Below, one piece after another: positions 17,115-25,328 of a stretch of DNA of 64,000 nucleotides. The stretch comes from Vibrio sp. STUT-A11 (GTDB lineage: Bacteria; Pseudomonadota; Gammaproteobacteria; Enterobacterales; Vibrionaceae). The first letter of the stretch is position 1, and every line of letters starts with the position of its first letter. Both the position numbers and the translations under genes were made by a program. The notes beneath the pieces were generated by a model that saw nothing but the letters and a program-made list of their open reading frames with translations, had not been told where the DNA came from and ran no database searches. The DNA is taken from positions 806,001 through 870,000 of the forward strand of contig NZ_AP026764.1 of assembly GCF_026000435.1 (NCBI RefSeq). Direction: 5' to 3'.

Positions 17115-18046
17115 TGTTCTGGTGCCAACTCAATTAAACTCTCAGTGATGGCTTCAGCCATGTATTGTAAAGACATTGCCCCACCATATGCCCAAACGGC
17201 TCTGACCGAATTAACTCTGTGCTTTTTCACAAAAGGCATGGCTTGCCAAAGAGGCGAGCTTTTAAGTTTGGCTTCTTGTGGGAAAGGCTGAACGTATAAG
17301 ATGTAGCTGTCTTCAAGATCCTGTAGGCGATTGATACGAGCTTGTTTCACTCCCCAGGCTCTAGGCGATTCTTCTATCGAACGGATTAACCCTAGTTGCT
17401 TAACAACATAATCAGTGGTGGAGTTTTCGGTAGACAAAAATACAACGTTCGGAGTAGAAAAGCGCATCACTAATACCTCTAATGGGTCCGTATAATGCTG
17501 TTGTATACGTGCACGCATTTGATCGAACGATTGGTTTAATGCGGTTAATTTCTGTTCTACAAGATCTTGCTTGTCAAACAACTTTCCCAGTGTACGAAAA
17601 TGGCGGATGGCAGTGTCGGCGGCCGCTTCATTTTCTGAGAAGTTTGGCAGATAAACAACAGGCGCAATTTGTGAAAGGAGTGGGATTAAATCCTGCTGTG
17701 GTGACGCAGCTAAAATAACATCGGGATTTAAGCTGGCGATTTTCTCTAAATTAGGCTCAGCACGTGTGCCAATGTCTTCAATAGATTCAGGAGCATACGG
17801 GTTGACTACCCATTGACGATAACCTGGTAGATTTGGTGCGGCAATCGGCTCAACATCTAACGCCAGTACCTGCTCGAGAATATCCCAGTTTAATGCCACC
17901 ACCCGTTGAGGAACTTGCTCAAAGGTGTGGGTAGAGTAAGTATCAGTGATGGTTATTTCCGCCTGTGCCGGTGAGAGGCACAGCACACTAGCAATCACCA
18001 TTGATGTGCTCACCAAGCGTTCTAGAAAACGACCTACTAAGCGCAT
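17111..18046 (-). CDS. fhuD: FhuD-like periplasmic ferric-siderophore binding protein
   Basis: The 311-residue protein has a signal peptide ending SPAQA at about residue 29, with no proper lipobox, so it is predicted to be soluble in the periplasm. The class III binding-protein fold is indicated by RVVALNWDILEQVLALDVEP, EKIASLNPDVILAASPQQ and the long connecting helix region. It delivers ferric hydroxamates to FhuB. The start overlaps the fhuC end by 10 bases. Confidence 0.87.
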   Translation of the reverse strand: MRLVGRFLERLVSTSMVIASVLCLSPAQAEITITDTYSTHTFEQVPQRVVALNWDILEQVLALDVEPIAAPNLPGYRQWVVNPYAPESIEDIGTRAEPNLEKIASLNPDVILAASPQQDLIPLLSQIAPVVYLPNFSENEAAADTAIRHFRTLGKLFDKQDLVEQKLTALNQSFDQMRARIQQHYTDPLEVLVMRFSTPNVVFLSTENSTTDYVVKQLGLIRSIEESPRAWGVKQARINRLQDLEDSYILYVQPFPQEAKLKSSPLWQAMPFVKKHRVNSVRAVWAYGGAMSLQYMAEAITESLIELAPEQ

Positions 18047-18822
18047 ACAACCGCGACCTTACGGCTGGCAACAGTGTCTGCCGGAGTTGGGTGATCAATC
18101 AGCGAAATTGGTGACTCATAGAGATCCGACAAACGCGCTTCGTCGAGAAGCATTTCTGCTTTACCTTCAAAAGCGATTTGCCCTTTCTTCAGGGCCACGA
18201 TGTGAGTGGCGTAGCGAAGCGCCAGGTTCAAATCATGCAAGATAACAATGATCCCGACATTCTCGGTTTTATTTAACTCTGACAGTAATGCCATCAGCTG
18301 AAATTGATGGTGTACGTCTAGGGCTGAAGTGGGTTCATCGAGAATCAGAATTGGAGATTGTTGAGCGAGCAGCATGGAGACCCAGGCTCGTTGACGCTCA
18401 CCACCAGACAGGTCGTCAGCTAGCGCGTTAGAGAATGCTGTGACCCCTGTACGCTGCATTGCTTGAGAAATGATCTGTTTATCTTCTGCATTCCATCGGC
18501 CAAGAGCGCCACGCCATGGAAAGCGGCCCAAACGAACCAGTTCTTCAACCGTTAAACCTGCAGAAGCCGGAAGCTTTTGTGGCAAGTAGGCGATTTGTTT
18601 TGCCAGTTGTTTGGTTTTGAGAGATGAGAGGTTTTGACCGTTGAGTTCGACGCTGCCTTTGTCTGGTGCCATTTGCCCAGAAAGCAAGTTAACCAAGGTC
18701 GATTTCCCTGAACCATTATGACCAAGCACCACGGTGAGTTCATTGGTTGGGATATTAAGTTGATCGATAGTGAGGATCTTACGTCCACCTCGAACGATCT
18801 GAATATTAGAGAGTTGAAACAT
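18037..18822 (-). CDS. fhuC: FhuC-like ferric-siderophore ABC transporter ATPase
   Basis: The 261-residue ATPase has Walker A GHNGSGKST, signature LSGGERQR, Walker B ILILDEPTSALDVHHQ and H-loop VILHDLNLALRYATH, the exact layout of the FecE/FhuC subfamily. It follows fhuA after a 52-base gap that holds a perfect hairpin (18842-18863). It energises import through FhuB. Confidence 0.9.
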   Translation of the reverse strand: MFQLSNIQIVRGGRKILTIDQLNIPTNELTVVLGHNGSGKSTLVNLLSGQMAPDKGSVELNGQNLSSLKTKQLAKQIAYLPQKLPASAGLTVEELVRLGRFPWRGALGRWNAEDKQIISQAMQRTGVTAFSNALADDLSGGERQRAWVSMLLAQQSPILILDEPTSALDVHHQFQLMALLSELNKTENVGIIVILHDLNLALRYATHIVALKKGQIAFEGKAEMLLDEARLSDLYESPISLIDHPTPADTVASRKVAVVCA

Positions 18823-18841
18823 GGATAGGTCTCAAGATGAT

Positions 18842-18863
18842 ACTCCCCTCATGTGAGGGGAGT
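18842..18863 (-). promoter_or_regulatory. Perfect intercistronic hairpin between fhuA and fhuC
   Basis: ACTCCCCTCA and TGAGGGGAGT form a 10-bp perfect stem with a minimal loop, located 12 bases after the fhuA stop. There is no following T run on the coding strand, so it is more likely an mRNA-stabilising or partial attenuation structure than a full terminator. Confidence 0.7.
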
Positions 18864-18874
18864 TGGAAGAACAA

Positions 18875-20962
18875 TTACCAGCGGTAGTTAGCGTTTAGCA
18901 TCACAGAGCGAGACTGACCGAAGTAACAGTAGTAATCGCAGCCAGAGATAAACTCTTTATCCAGAATGTTGTTCACATTAAGCTGTGCCTGCCATTGTGA
19001 CGTGATGTCGTATGACACTGATGCATCCCATAGTGTCACGGATGGTACGGTGAGATCTGAGCTAGCCGGGTTGTCTTTAGATTCACCTACGTAACGTACA
19101 CCTGTACCAACGTTCAGACCCGGAATTAAGCGGTATGCGCTGTAATCTACCCATGCAGACGCCTGGTGCTTAGGAATAAGCCCCGCTTGTTGCGTGCCCT
19201 TGCCATAAGTCTCGTCAGTTTCCGCTTTAGTATAGGTGTAGCTTGCCAGTAATTTAACGTCGTCAGTTAGCTGAGCGGCACCTTCAACTTCAACACCTGT
19301 TGATGTGACTTCACCCGTCTGAGTAGCAACCCAAGTTGATGGGTTTGTGACCAGTGCATTTTTCTGTGTGATATCGAACCATGCGATGTTAACGAAGCCA
19401 TCCATAAAGCTTGGCTCATACTTAACACCGACTTCAACTTGCTCACCCTCAAGTGGTTTGTAGAGCTTATTCGTTGCCGTATCGATGGTACTGATCACTT
19501 CAAACGACTGAGAGTAGTTGGCGTATGGAGAAAGCCCGTTGTCCGCAAGGTACATTAGGCCAGCGCTTAGAGACAGTTCGCCATCATCGCGAGACTCACT
19601 CTGATCGACGCTTGCACCTTTACCACTGTTTTCTGTTTTCACCCAGTCATAACGGGCACCAACATTACCAATCCATTGTTCGTGGAACTTAAGTTGGTAT
19701 TGTGAGTAGACACTTGCCTGAGATTTCTCGATCTCACGCTTGATGTTGTCCGCAGAGTCTAGTGGTGTGTAGTTGCCATACACTGGGTTAAATGGGTTAA
19801 TCGTACCGAAGGCGTAATTGTCTTGTTCATCACCCTTTGTCTTGTGATATTGCAGATCAACACCAACCAGCACCGTGTGCTCGGCATTGTCCGTCGCCCA
19901 GTTGCCAACGGCATTGTTGTCGAAGGTGAAACTTTGGTTTTTACCATCACGGAACACTACACCCTGAGTTAACTCTTCTGTCGCGGCGTCGCTGTTAGGG
20001 AAAACGTAAGAGCTTCTTAGGTAAAGCTCGTTCGAGCCGTAGTTAGCGTTCTGCGAGAATGTCCAAGTATCGTTGATATCATGCTCAAGCATGTAACCTA
20101 GAGAGAATTGGGTACGCTCATACTTATCGTAATCTGGTTGACCCAAGTTGGTTGATGGGTCGACTTTGCCGTAATCCGAGCTAAGAAGCGTACCTGCCGC
20201 CGGGAAGAACGGGTTAGTAGGCACACCATCATCTTTTAGATAGGTTGCCATCAGAGTCAACATAGTACGATCTGAAACATCGATTTCCAGACTCGGTGCG
20301 ATGTAGAAACGTTCATTTTCTGTATCGTCCAGTTCACCATCCTGACTGCTCATTAAACCAACCAGACGGTAACGCATGGTACCGGAATCATTCGCTTCGT
20401 CGGCGATATCAAAGCCAACCGATTGATGATTATTGTTGCCAACTTCAACTTTCACTTCGCCTTGTGGTGTGAAGGTCGGTTTTTTCTGCACGGCGTTTAC
20501 TACGCCACCCGGTGCCGATTCACCGAATAAAATCGCTGATGGGCCTTTTACGACTTCAACACTTTCCAGACCATATGGTTCAACGAGCCAAGTGTAGTAG
20601 CCGTCGCGAAACAAGCGGTTACCGTTGAGGTAAGTCGCTGCATCGAAACCACGTACTTTAAACCAATCCGTGTCGTTATCAGAGCCGTAAGGTTGAGACG
20701 TGACACCAGATGTATAACGTAATGCTTCATCTAATTTTTTCGGTGCGCGGACGCGCAATTCATCTTCAGAGACAATGGAAACACTGCGTGGTGTTTCTTT
20801 AGCTGGCGTTTCGACTTTAAGTGCTTGTGCGGTGACTGTGATGGTTTCCATCTCAGTTGAATCATCTTGTGCGTGTGCCATAAACGATACCACTGCAGCT
20901 GGCGCGATAGCACAAACCAACGCTTTACGAACAGCGATGGCGAGGTAGTTATGATTTGTCAT
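18875..20962 (-). CDS. fhuA: TonB-dependent ferric-siderophore outer-membrane receptor (FhuA-like)
   Basis: The 695-residue protein has a signal peptide ending AHA (about residue 31) and a TonB box METITVTAQ. The plug domain includes VSIVSEDELRVRAPKKLDEALRYTSGV and the plug/barrel boundary motif EVVKGPSAILFGESAPGGVVNAVQKKP. The beta-barrel ends in NANYRW with an aromatic last residue. Gene order fhuA-C-D-B matches other vibrios and favours ferric hydroxamates such as ferrichrome; the exact siderophore cannot be read from sequence. A Fur-box-like site lies 37 bases upstream. Confidence 0.87.
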   Translation of the reverse strand: MTNHNYLAIAVRKALVCAIAPAAVVSFMAHAQDDSTEMETITVTAQALKVETPAKETPRSVSIVSEDELRVRAPKKLDEALRYTSGVTSQPYGSDNDTDWFKVRGFDAATYLNGNRLFRDGYYTWLVEPYGLESVEVVKGPSAILFGESAPGGVVNAVQKKPTFTPQGEVKVEVGNNNHQSVGFDIADEANDSGTMRYRLVGLMSSQDGELDDTENERFYIAPSLEIDVSDRTMLTLMATYLKDDGVPTNPFFPAAGTLLSSDYGKVDPSTNLGQPDYDKYERTQFSLGYMLEHDINDTWTFSQNANYGSNELYLRSSYVFPNSDAATEELTQGVVFRDGKNQSFTFDNNAVGNWATDNAEHTVLVGVDLQYHKTKGDEQDNYAFGTINPFNPVYGNYTPLDSADNIKREIEKSQASVYSQYQLKFHEQWIGNVGARYDWVKTENSGKGASVDQSESRDDGELSLSAGLMYLADNGLSPYANYSQSFEVISTIDTATNKLYKPLEGEQVEVGVKYEPSFMDGFVNIAWFDITQKNALVTNPSTWVATQTGEVTSTGVEVEGAAQLTDDVKLLASYTYTKAETDETYGKGTQQAGLIPKHQASAWVDYSAYRLIPGLNVGTGVRYVGESKDNPASSDLTVPSVTLWDASVSYDITSQWQAQLNVNNILDKEFISGCDYYCYFGQSRSVMLNANYRW

Positions 20963-20998
20963 TAATACATTCCCGACAATTATCTAAAATAAAAAACT

Positions 20999-21020
20999 AA
21001 ATTGTAATTATTATCATTTG
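20999..21020. promoter_or_regulatory. Probable Fur box between fhuA and the divergent ABC exporter
   Basis: AATTGTAATTATTATCATT matches the 19-base Fur consensus at 11 positions, including most of the A/T core. It lies in the shared upstream region, nearer fhuA. Iron repression of fhuA is expected; repression of the divergent gene is possible. Confidence 0.6.
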
Positions 21021-21106
21021 ATATATTGTTTAGGTATTTTACTGACTTTTGCATCAAAAGATAGTAAAACGTCAGCAAATTTGATCGATGTACCAAAGTA
21101 GTTGTT

Positions 21107-22933
21107 ATGTTTAATTGGTTTGAAAAATTAACCCAACCGTTCCCCTTGCATGAAACCGAAAAGCCACCCAAGACATTGTTTGGCTTTTGTCGTTTTTATA
21201 CTCGTGGTTTTGAAGTGCCGCTTATTATCATGGCGGTGTTTAGTGCGCTGATTGCGATCACCGAAGTCACCCTATTGCGCTATATGGGTGAGCTTGTCGA
21301 CATACTATCTAATCAAGAACGAGCCACTTTCTGGCAAGATCAGGGCGATCAAATGCTGATGATGCTGTTTCTAGTTGTCGTCGTCATGCCCGCATTAGGT
21401 TTTGTGCATTCGATGGTGATGCACCAAACATTGCTGGGTAATTACCCAATGTCGATTCGCTGGCTGATTCATCGTTACTTACTCAAGCAAGCGGTTGGTT
21501 TCTTCCAGAGAGATTTCGCTGGCCGCGTTGCAACAAAAGTGATGCAAAGTGCCTTGGCGGTGCGAGAAACCGTGATGAAGCTGCTGGATGTATTGGTTTA
21601 CATCAGTGTCTATTTTTTGTCGATGATATGGATGATGGGTGAGGCCGATGGTTTGCTCATGCTACCTATCATTGTCTGGCTTGCGCTGTATGTCGTCATT
21701 CAGCTCTACTTTATTCCGAAAATGAAACGAGTCGCGACCGATCAGGCGGATGCTCGCTCTGTGATGACAGGCCGTATTGTTGACTCTTACACCAACATCT
21801 CGACGGTTAAGCTGTTTGCGCATTCTCAGCGTGAGCTCGAGTATGCAGAAAGCAGCATGAAGCAGTTTTTGGTGACGGTATACCGTCAGATGCGCATGGT
21901 GACTTGCTTGCTGTTGAGTGTCGATGCAATCAACTACTTGTTGCTTCTGTCTATTGGTGTGATTTCCGTTTACCTGTGGCTGGACGCGGCGGTTACGATT
22001 GGTGCGATTGCAATCGGGATTAGTATTGCACTGCGCGTACAAGGCATGTCGAAATGGATCATGTGGGAAGTTAGTTCGCTATTTGAGAACATTGGTACCG
22101 TTGTTGATGGTATCAGCACGATTTCTAATGACGTTGAAGTAAAAGATGTACCGAATGCGAAACCGTTGCAAATTCAACAAGGTGAAATTTGTTTCGATAC
22201 GGTAGGGTTCAATTACAGCGAAGAAAAAGCGGTATTTGAAAACCTTAACCTGACGATTAAAGCGGGTGAGAAAGTCGGTATCGTTGGTCGATCAGGTGCG
22301 GGCAAATCAACGTTGGTTAACTTGTTATTGCGTTTTTACGATGTGAATTCCGGTAAAATTTGTATCGACGGACAGGATATTTCACAAGTAGAGCAAGAAT
22401 CTTTGCGTCAGCATATCGGAATGATTACGCAGGATACTTCTTTGTTGCACCGCTCGATCAGAGAAAACATTCTGTATGGTGATCCAGACGCCTCTACGGA
22501 GTCAGTGATTGCCGCCGCTGAGAAAGCGCATGCACACGAATTTATCCAGACTCTGAAAGATGAGCAAGGTAATGTTGGCTACGATGTTGAAGTCGGTGAG
22601 CGTGGCGTTAAACTCTCTGGCGGTCAGCGTCAACGTGTTGCTATCGCGCGTGTTCTGCTGAAAAATGCACCGATTCTAATTATGGATGAAGCAACATCGG
22701 CACTGGATTCGGAAGTGGAGTCTGCGATTCAAGAGAACCTTGAAGTATTGATGGAAGGAAAGACCGTGATTGCGATTGCTCACCGTTTATCGACCATCGC
22801 GGCGATGGATCGTTTAATTGTGATGGATAATGGCGAAGTTATCGAACAAGGCTCTCATCAGGAGCTTCTAAAGCTTAACGGAGTTTATGCTCAGTTATGG
22901 AAACATCAGACAGGCGGTTTCTTGACAGAATAG
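21107..22933 (+). CDS. ABC-type exporter (fused permease-ATPase), divergent from fhuA
   Basis: The 608-residue protein has six membrane helices in about 35-320 and an ATPase domain from about 365. The latter has Walker A GRSGAGKST, signature LSGGQRQR, Walker B ILIMDEATSALD and H-loop IAHRLSTI. It belongs to the MsbA/HlyB-like exporter class and lacks a peptidase domain. A gene of this type sits upstream of fhuA in V. cholerae too (annotated there as a haemolysin-secretion-like ATPase, as I recall). The linkage to iron uptake suggests siderophore or haem-related export, but the substrate is unknown. Confidence 0.85.
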   Translation: MFNWFEKLTQPFPLHETEKPPKTLFGFCRFYTRGFEVPLIIMAVFSALIAITEVTLLRYMGELVDILSNQERATFWQDQGDQMLMMLFLVVVVMPALGFVHSMVMHQTLLGNYPMSIRWLIHRYLLKQAVGFFQRDFAGRVATKVMQSALAVRETVMKLLDVLVYISVYFLSMIWMMGEADGLLMLPIIVWLALYVVIQLYFIPKMKRVATDQADARSVMTGRIVDSYTNISTVKLFAHSQRELEYAESSMKQFLVTVYRQMRMVTCLLLSVDAINYLLLLSIGVISVYLWLDAAVTIGAIAIGISIALRVQGMSKWIMWEVSSLFENIGTVVDGISTISNDVEVKDVPNAKPLQIQQGEICFDTVGFNYSEEKAVFENLNLTIKAGEKVGIVGRSGAGKSTLVNLLLRFYDVNSGKICIDGQDISQVEQESLRQHIGMITQDTSLLHRSIRENILYGDPDASTESVIAAAEKAHAHEFIQTLKDEQGNVGYDVEVGERGVKLSGGQRQRVAIARVLLKNAPILIMDEATSALDSEVESAIQENLEVLMEGKTVIAIAHRLSTIAAMDRLIVMDNGEVIEQGSHQELLKLNGVYAQLWKHQTGGFLTE

Positions 22934-22974
22934 TATTGGGTGGTACAGGAATCACCTCAATCTAATGATTTTAC

Positions 22975-23000
22975 AAGGGAAGCGCGGGCTTCCCTTTCTT
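22975..23000. terminator. Bidirectional intrinsic terminator
   Basis: AAGGGAAGC / GCTTCCCTT stem with T residues following on the + strand, between the convergent exporter and DUF2058 genes. Confidence 0.82.
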
Positions 23001-23023
23001 ATGCCGAAATATTTGTTGTCTGT

Positions 23024-23545
23024 TTACCACATCAGATCATCAGGAACGACGAACTCTGCGTATGGGTCATCTTCTGCAGGAATGTCGGCTTCAGGTTCTT
23101 TCTGATCGATGATCACAGATTCGTCACGCTGGGCGATTTTGTTTGCTACGCCACGTGGGATAACCAGATAGCTCTCGCCTACGATTGCGATCGCCAGAAT
23201 ACCTTTGATCAACTGTTCACGAACGAGTGAATCAACGTACAGTGATTTCACCAACGTTCCGTCGGTGAAGTTGTATTTGATATCGCCATCTTTCAAATCA
23301 ATCTTGTTCATTTCGATCAGTTGATTGATTTGCGCTTTGATCTCTTTACTCAGACGCTCAGCATTTTGTTGTTCGCTCAACGCTTTATCTCGTTCTAACT
23401 GCTGGCGTTTGCTTTCTTCAACCGCCGCTTTGACTTCACGAGCCTGAACGCGGGATTTTTTAGAGCCTTTTTTGGCTTTCTTGAGTTTTTTCTCGTTAAC
23501 CAAGCCAGCTTTTAACATTTGTTCTTGAAGGGTTAGTTTTGCCAT
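23024..23545 (-). CDS. DUF2058 (YaiL-like) nucleoprotein
   Basis: The 173-residue protein begins MAKLTLQEQMLKAGLVNEKKLKKAKK, the DUF2058 signature, with a highly basic and coiled N-terminal half (residues 10-75). A compact C-terminal half follows (IKYNFTDGTLVKSLYVDSLVREQLIKG..AIV) and then an acidic tail ending DDLMW. E. coli YaiL is described as a nucleic-acid-associated protein of unclear role. It is a single-gene unit convergent with the exporter. Confidence 0.85.
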   Translation of the reverse strand: MAKLTLQEQMLKAGLVNEKKLKKAKKGSKKSRVQAREVKAAVEESKRQQLERDKALSEQQNAERLSKEIKAQINQLIEMNKIDLKDGDIKYNFTDGTLVKSLYVDSLVREQLIKGILAIAIVGESYLVIPRGVANKIAQRDESVIIDQKEPEADIPAEDDPYAEFVVPDDLMW

Positions 23546-23641
23546 GTTTAATCCAGTTAATACGCAATTTTTGCTATTTTAACCAGTCCTGATCCGCAAG
23601 GAAAGGGTGAGGAGGGGAAGAGGGGTGAATATCCTAACAAA

Positions 23642-23670
23642 ATGCCGGCTCTTGAGGTAAAAGCCGGCAT
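23642..23670 (-). terminator. Intrinsic terminator, probably of the doe operon
   Basis: A perfect ATGCCGGCT / AGCCGGCAT stem, with TTTTGTT following on the reverse strand. It lies about 220 bases after the doeD stop, on the far side of the dispersed repeat, and is the first convincing terminator downstream of doeD. Confidence 0.65.
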
Positions 23671-23679
23671 ATTCATGCG

Positions 23680-23820
23680 TCCTGTCATTCTGAACCGCGA
23701 GGTACGAGCGAGATTCAGAATCTACTTTCCGTGTGCTTTGTTGCCAGGGTAATTCCTAGACCGTTTCAGCATGTTGATATTAGATTCCTAGTCTCGCTAT
23801 GGCTCGCTGGAATGACTGCG
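23680..23820 (-). repeat. Dispersed repeat, copy B (opposite orientation to copy A)
   Basis: Read on the reverse strand it starts AGTCATTCCAGCGAGC, continues AGACTAGGAATCTAATATC and GGAAAGTAGATTCTGAATC and ends GGTTCAGAATGACAGG. It matches 14942-15080 block by block with a different central spacer. It occupies the 3' region of doeD and is non-coding. Confidence 0.8.
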
Positions 23821-23887
23821 ATTAAGTTAAAGCCGATCAGTTTCAATCTATAACGTTCTAAAGCGATTAACATTAGTCTTTATGTCA

Positions 23888-25294
23888 CTACTTAGCGTTC
23901 CACTGTTTAGACGTAACCAGGTTATCCATCACTTTGTTAACCGCACGATGAGCTTTAGTCACGATAGTGTCGACATCGTTGCGGCTGGTGATGAGCGCTG
24001 GCGCGAAGCCCAGGATGTCACCATGGGGCATAGCCCGTGCAATCAGGCCAACTTCCAGACAGGCAGCGGAGACTTGTGGGCCCACTTTTAAATTAGGATC
24101 AAAGTGCGCGCGACGCAGTTTGTCTGGTGAAAACTCCAGTGCATGCAGTAAACCAATACCACGAGAATCCCCGACGAGCGGATGATCGTTGAAGGTTTCA
24201 CTCATACGTTGCTGCAAGTAAGCCCCCACGTTTGCTGCGTTTTGCACCAAGCCTTCTCGCTCAATGATATCTAAGTTGCAGTTCGCCGCCGCCGCCCCCA
24301 TTGGATGCCCTGAATAGGTATAACCATGGCCGATTGCGCCCCACTGGTCGGTACCATTTTCCAGTACATTCCATACTCGTTCGCCGACAATCACCCCAGA
24401 AAGTGGCTGGTACGCGGAGGTTAGCCCTTTTGCCACAGTGATAAGGTCGGGTTTCATGTCATAATGGATGGAGCCAAAATCGGCACCTAAACGGCCAAAG
24501 CCACACACTACTTCATCAGCGATCAACAGAACATCGTATTTATCTAGGACTTTACGAATTGCCTGCCAGTAGCCTTCTGGTGGCGGCACAATGCCACCTG
24601 TCCCGAGTACAGGTTCCGCGATCATTGCCGCGATGGTTTCTGGTCCCTCCGCAAGAATCATCGCCTCAAGCTGATCCGCGCAGTATTGGGAGAATTCCAG
24701 TTCCGACATGCTGTCATCTTCTCGGCGATAATAATAAGGTGCCATAGTATGTTTTATACGCTCAAGCGGAAGATCAAAGTGGGCATGGAACAGTGGCAGG
24801 CCAGTCATCGAACCCGAGGCAATGCTTGAACCATGGTAAGCGCGATCACGGGAGATGATCTTTTTCTTCTCTGGCAAACCACGAACATTATTGTAATACC
24901 ACACTAGTTTTAGTTGGGTTTCGTTGGCATCACTACCGGACATGCCGTAGTAGACTTTACTCATGCCATCCGGAGACATTTTGATGATACGGTCGGAGAG
25001 TTTAACCAAGGCCTCATTGGTATGACCGACATAGGTGTGGTAATAGGCAAGTTCTTTCGCTTGTTCATAGATCGCATCGGCCATCTCTGTTCTGCCATAA
25101 CCGATATTCACACAGTACAAACCAGCGAAGCCGTCGAGCAGTTCATTTCCCTCAGAATCCGTGATTCGAATGCCTTGCCCGTTAGAAATGATTCTTCCCG
25201 GAAGCTCACCAGCCGCATACTGCTTTAAATGCGTTGAGGCATGAAATACACGTTGACGGTCGATCTCTAGAAGTTGTTGGGTTTTAGTGCTCAT
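23888..25294 (-). CDS. doeD: DoeD, diaminobutyrate aminotransferase (PLP class III)
   Basis: I use the ATG at 25294 (MSTKTQQLLEIDR, 468 residues) because AGGAG lies 7 bases upstream; the frame stays open to 25357. Class III aminotransferase features are present: LLIADEVVCGFGRLG and the PLP lysine in TVAKGLTSAYQPLSG. In ectoine breakdown DoeD converts L-2,4-diaminobutyrate to aspartate semialdehyde. The assignment relies on gene order doeA-B-X-C-D, since related omega-aminotransferases act on putrescine, beta-alanine or taurine. It follows doeC after 34 bases. Confidence 0.83.
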   Translation of the reverse strand: MSTKTQQLLEIDRQRVFHASTHLKQYAAGELPGRIISNGQGIRITDSEGNELLDGFAGLYCVNIGYGRTEMADAIYEQAKELAYYHTYVGHTNEALVKLSDRIIKMSPDGMSKVYYGMSGSDANETQLKLVWYYNNVRGLPEKKKIISRDRAYHGSSIASGSMTGLPLFHAHFDLPLERIKHTMAPYYYRREDDSMSELEFSQYCADQLEAMILAEGPETIAAMIAEPVLGTGGIVPPPEGYWQAIRKVLDKYDVLLIADEVVCGFGRLGADFGSIHYDMKPDLITVAKGLTSAYQPLSGVIVGERVWNVLENGTDQWGAIGHGYTYSGHPMGAAAANCNLDIIEREGLVQNAANVGAYLQQRMSETFNDHPLVGDSRGIGLLHALEFSPDKLRRAHFDPNLKVGPQVSAACLEVGLIARAMPHGDILGFAPALITSRNDVDTIVTKAHRAVNKVMDNLVTSKQWNAK

Positions 25295-25328
25295 AATCAT
25301 TCTCCTGTTGATATTGTAATTTCCTGTC

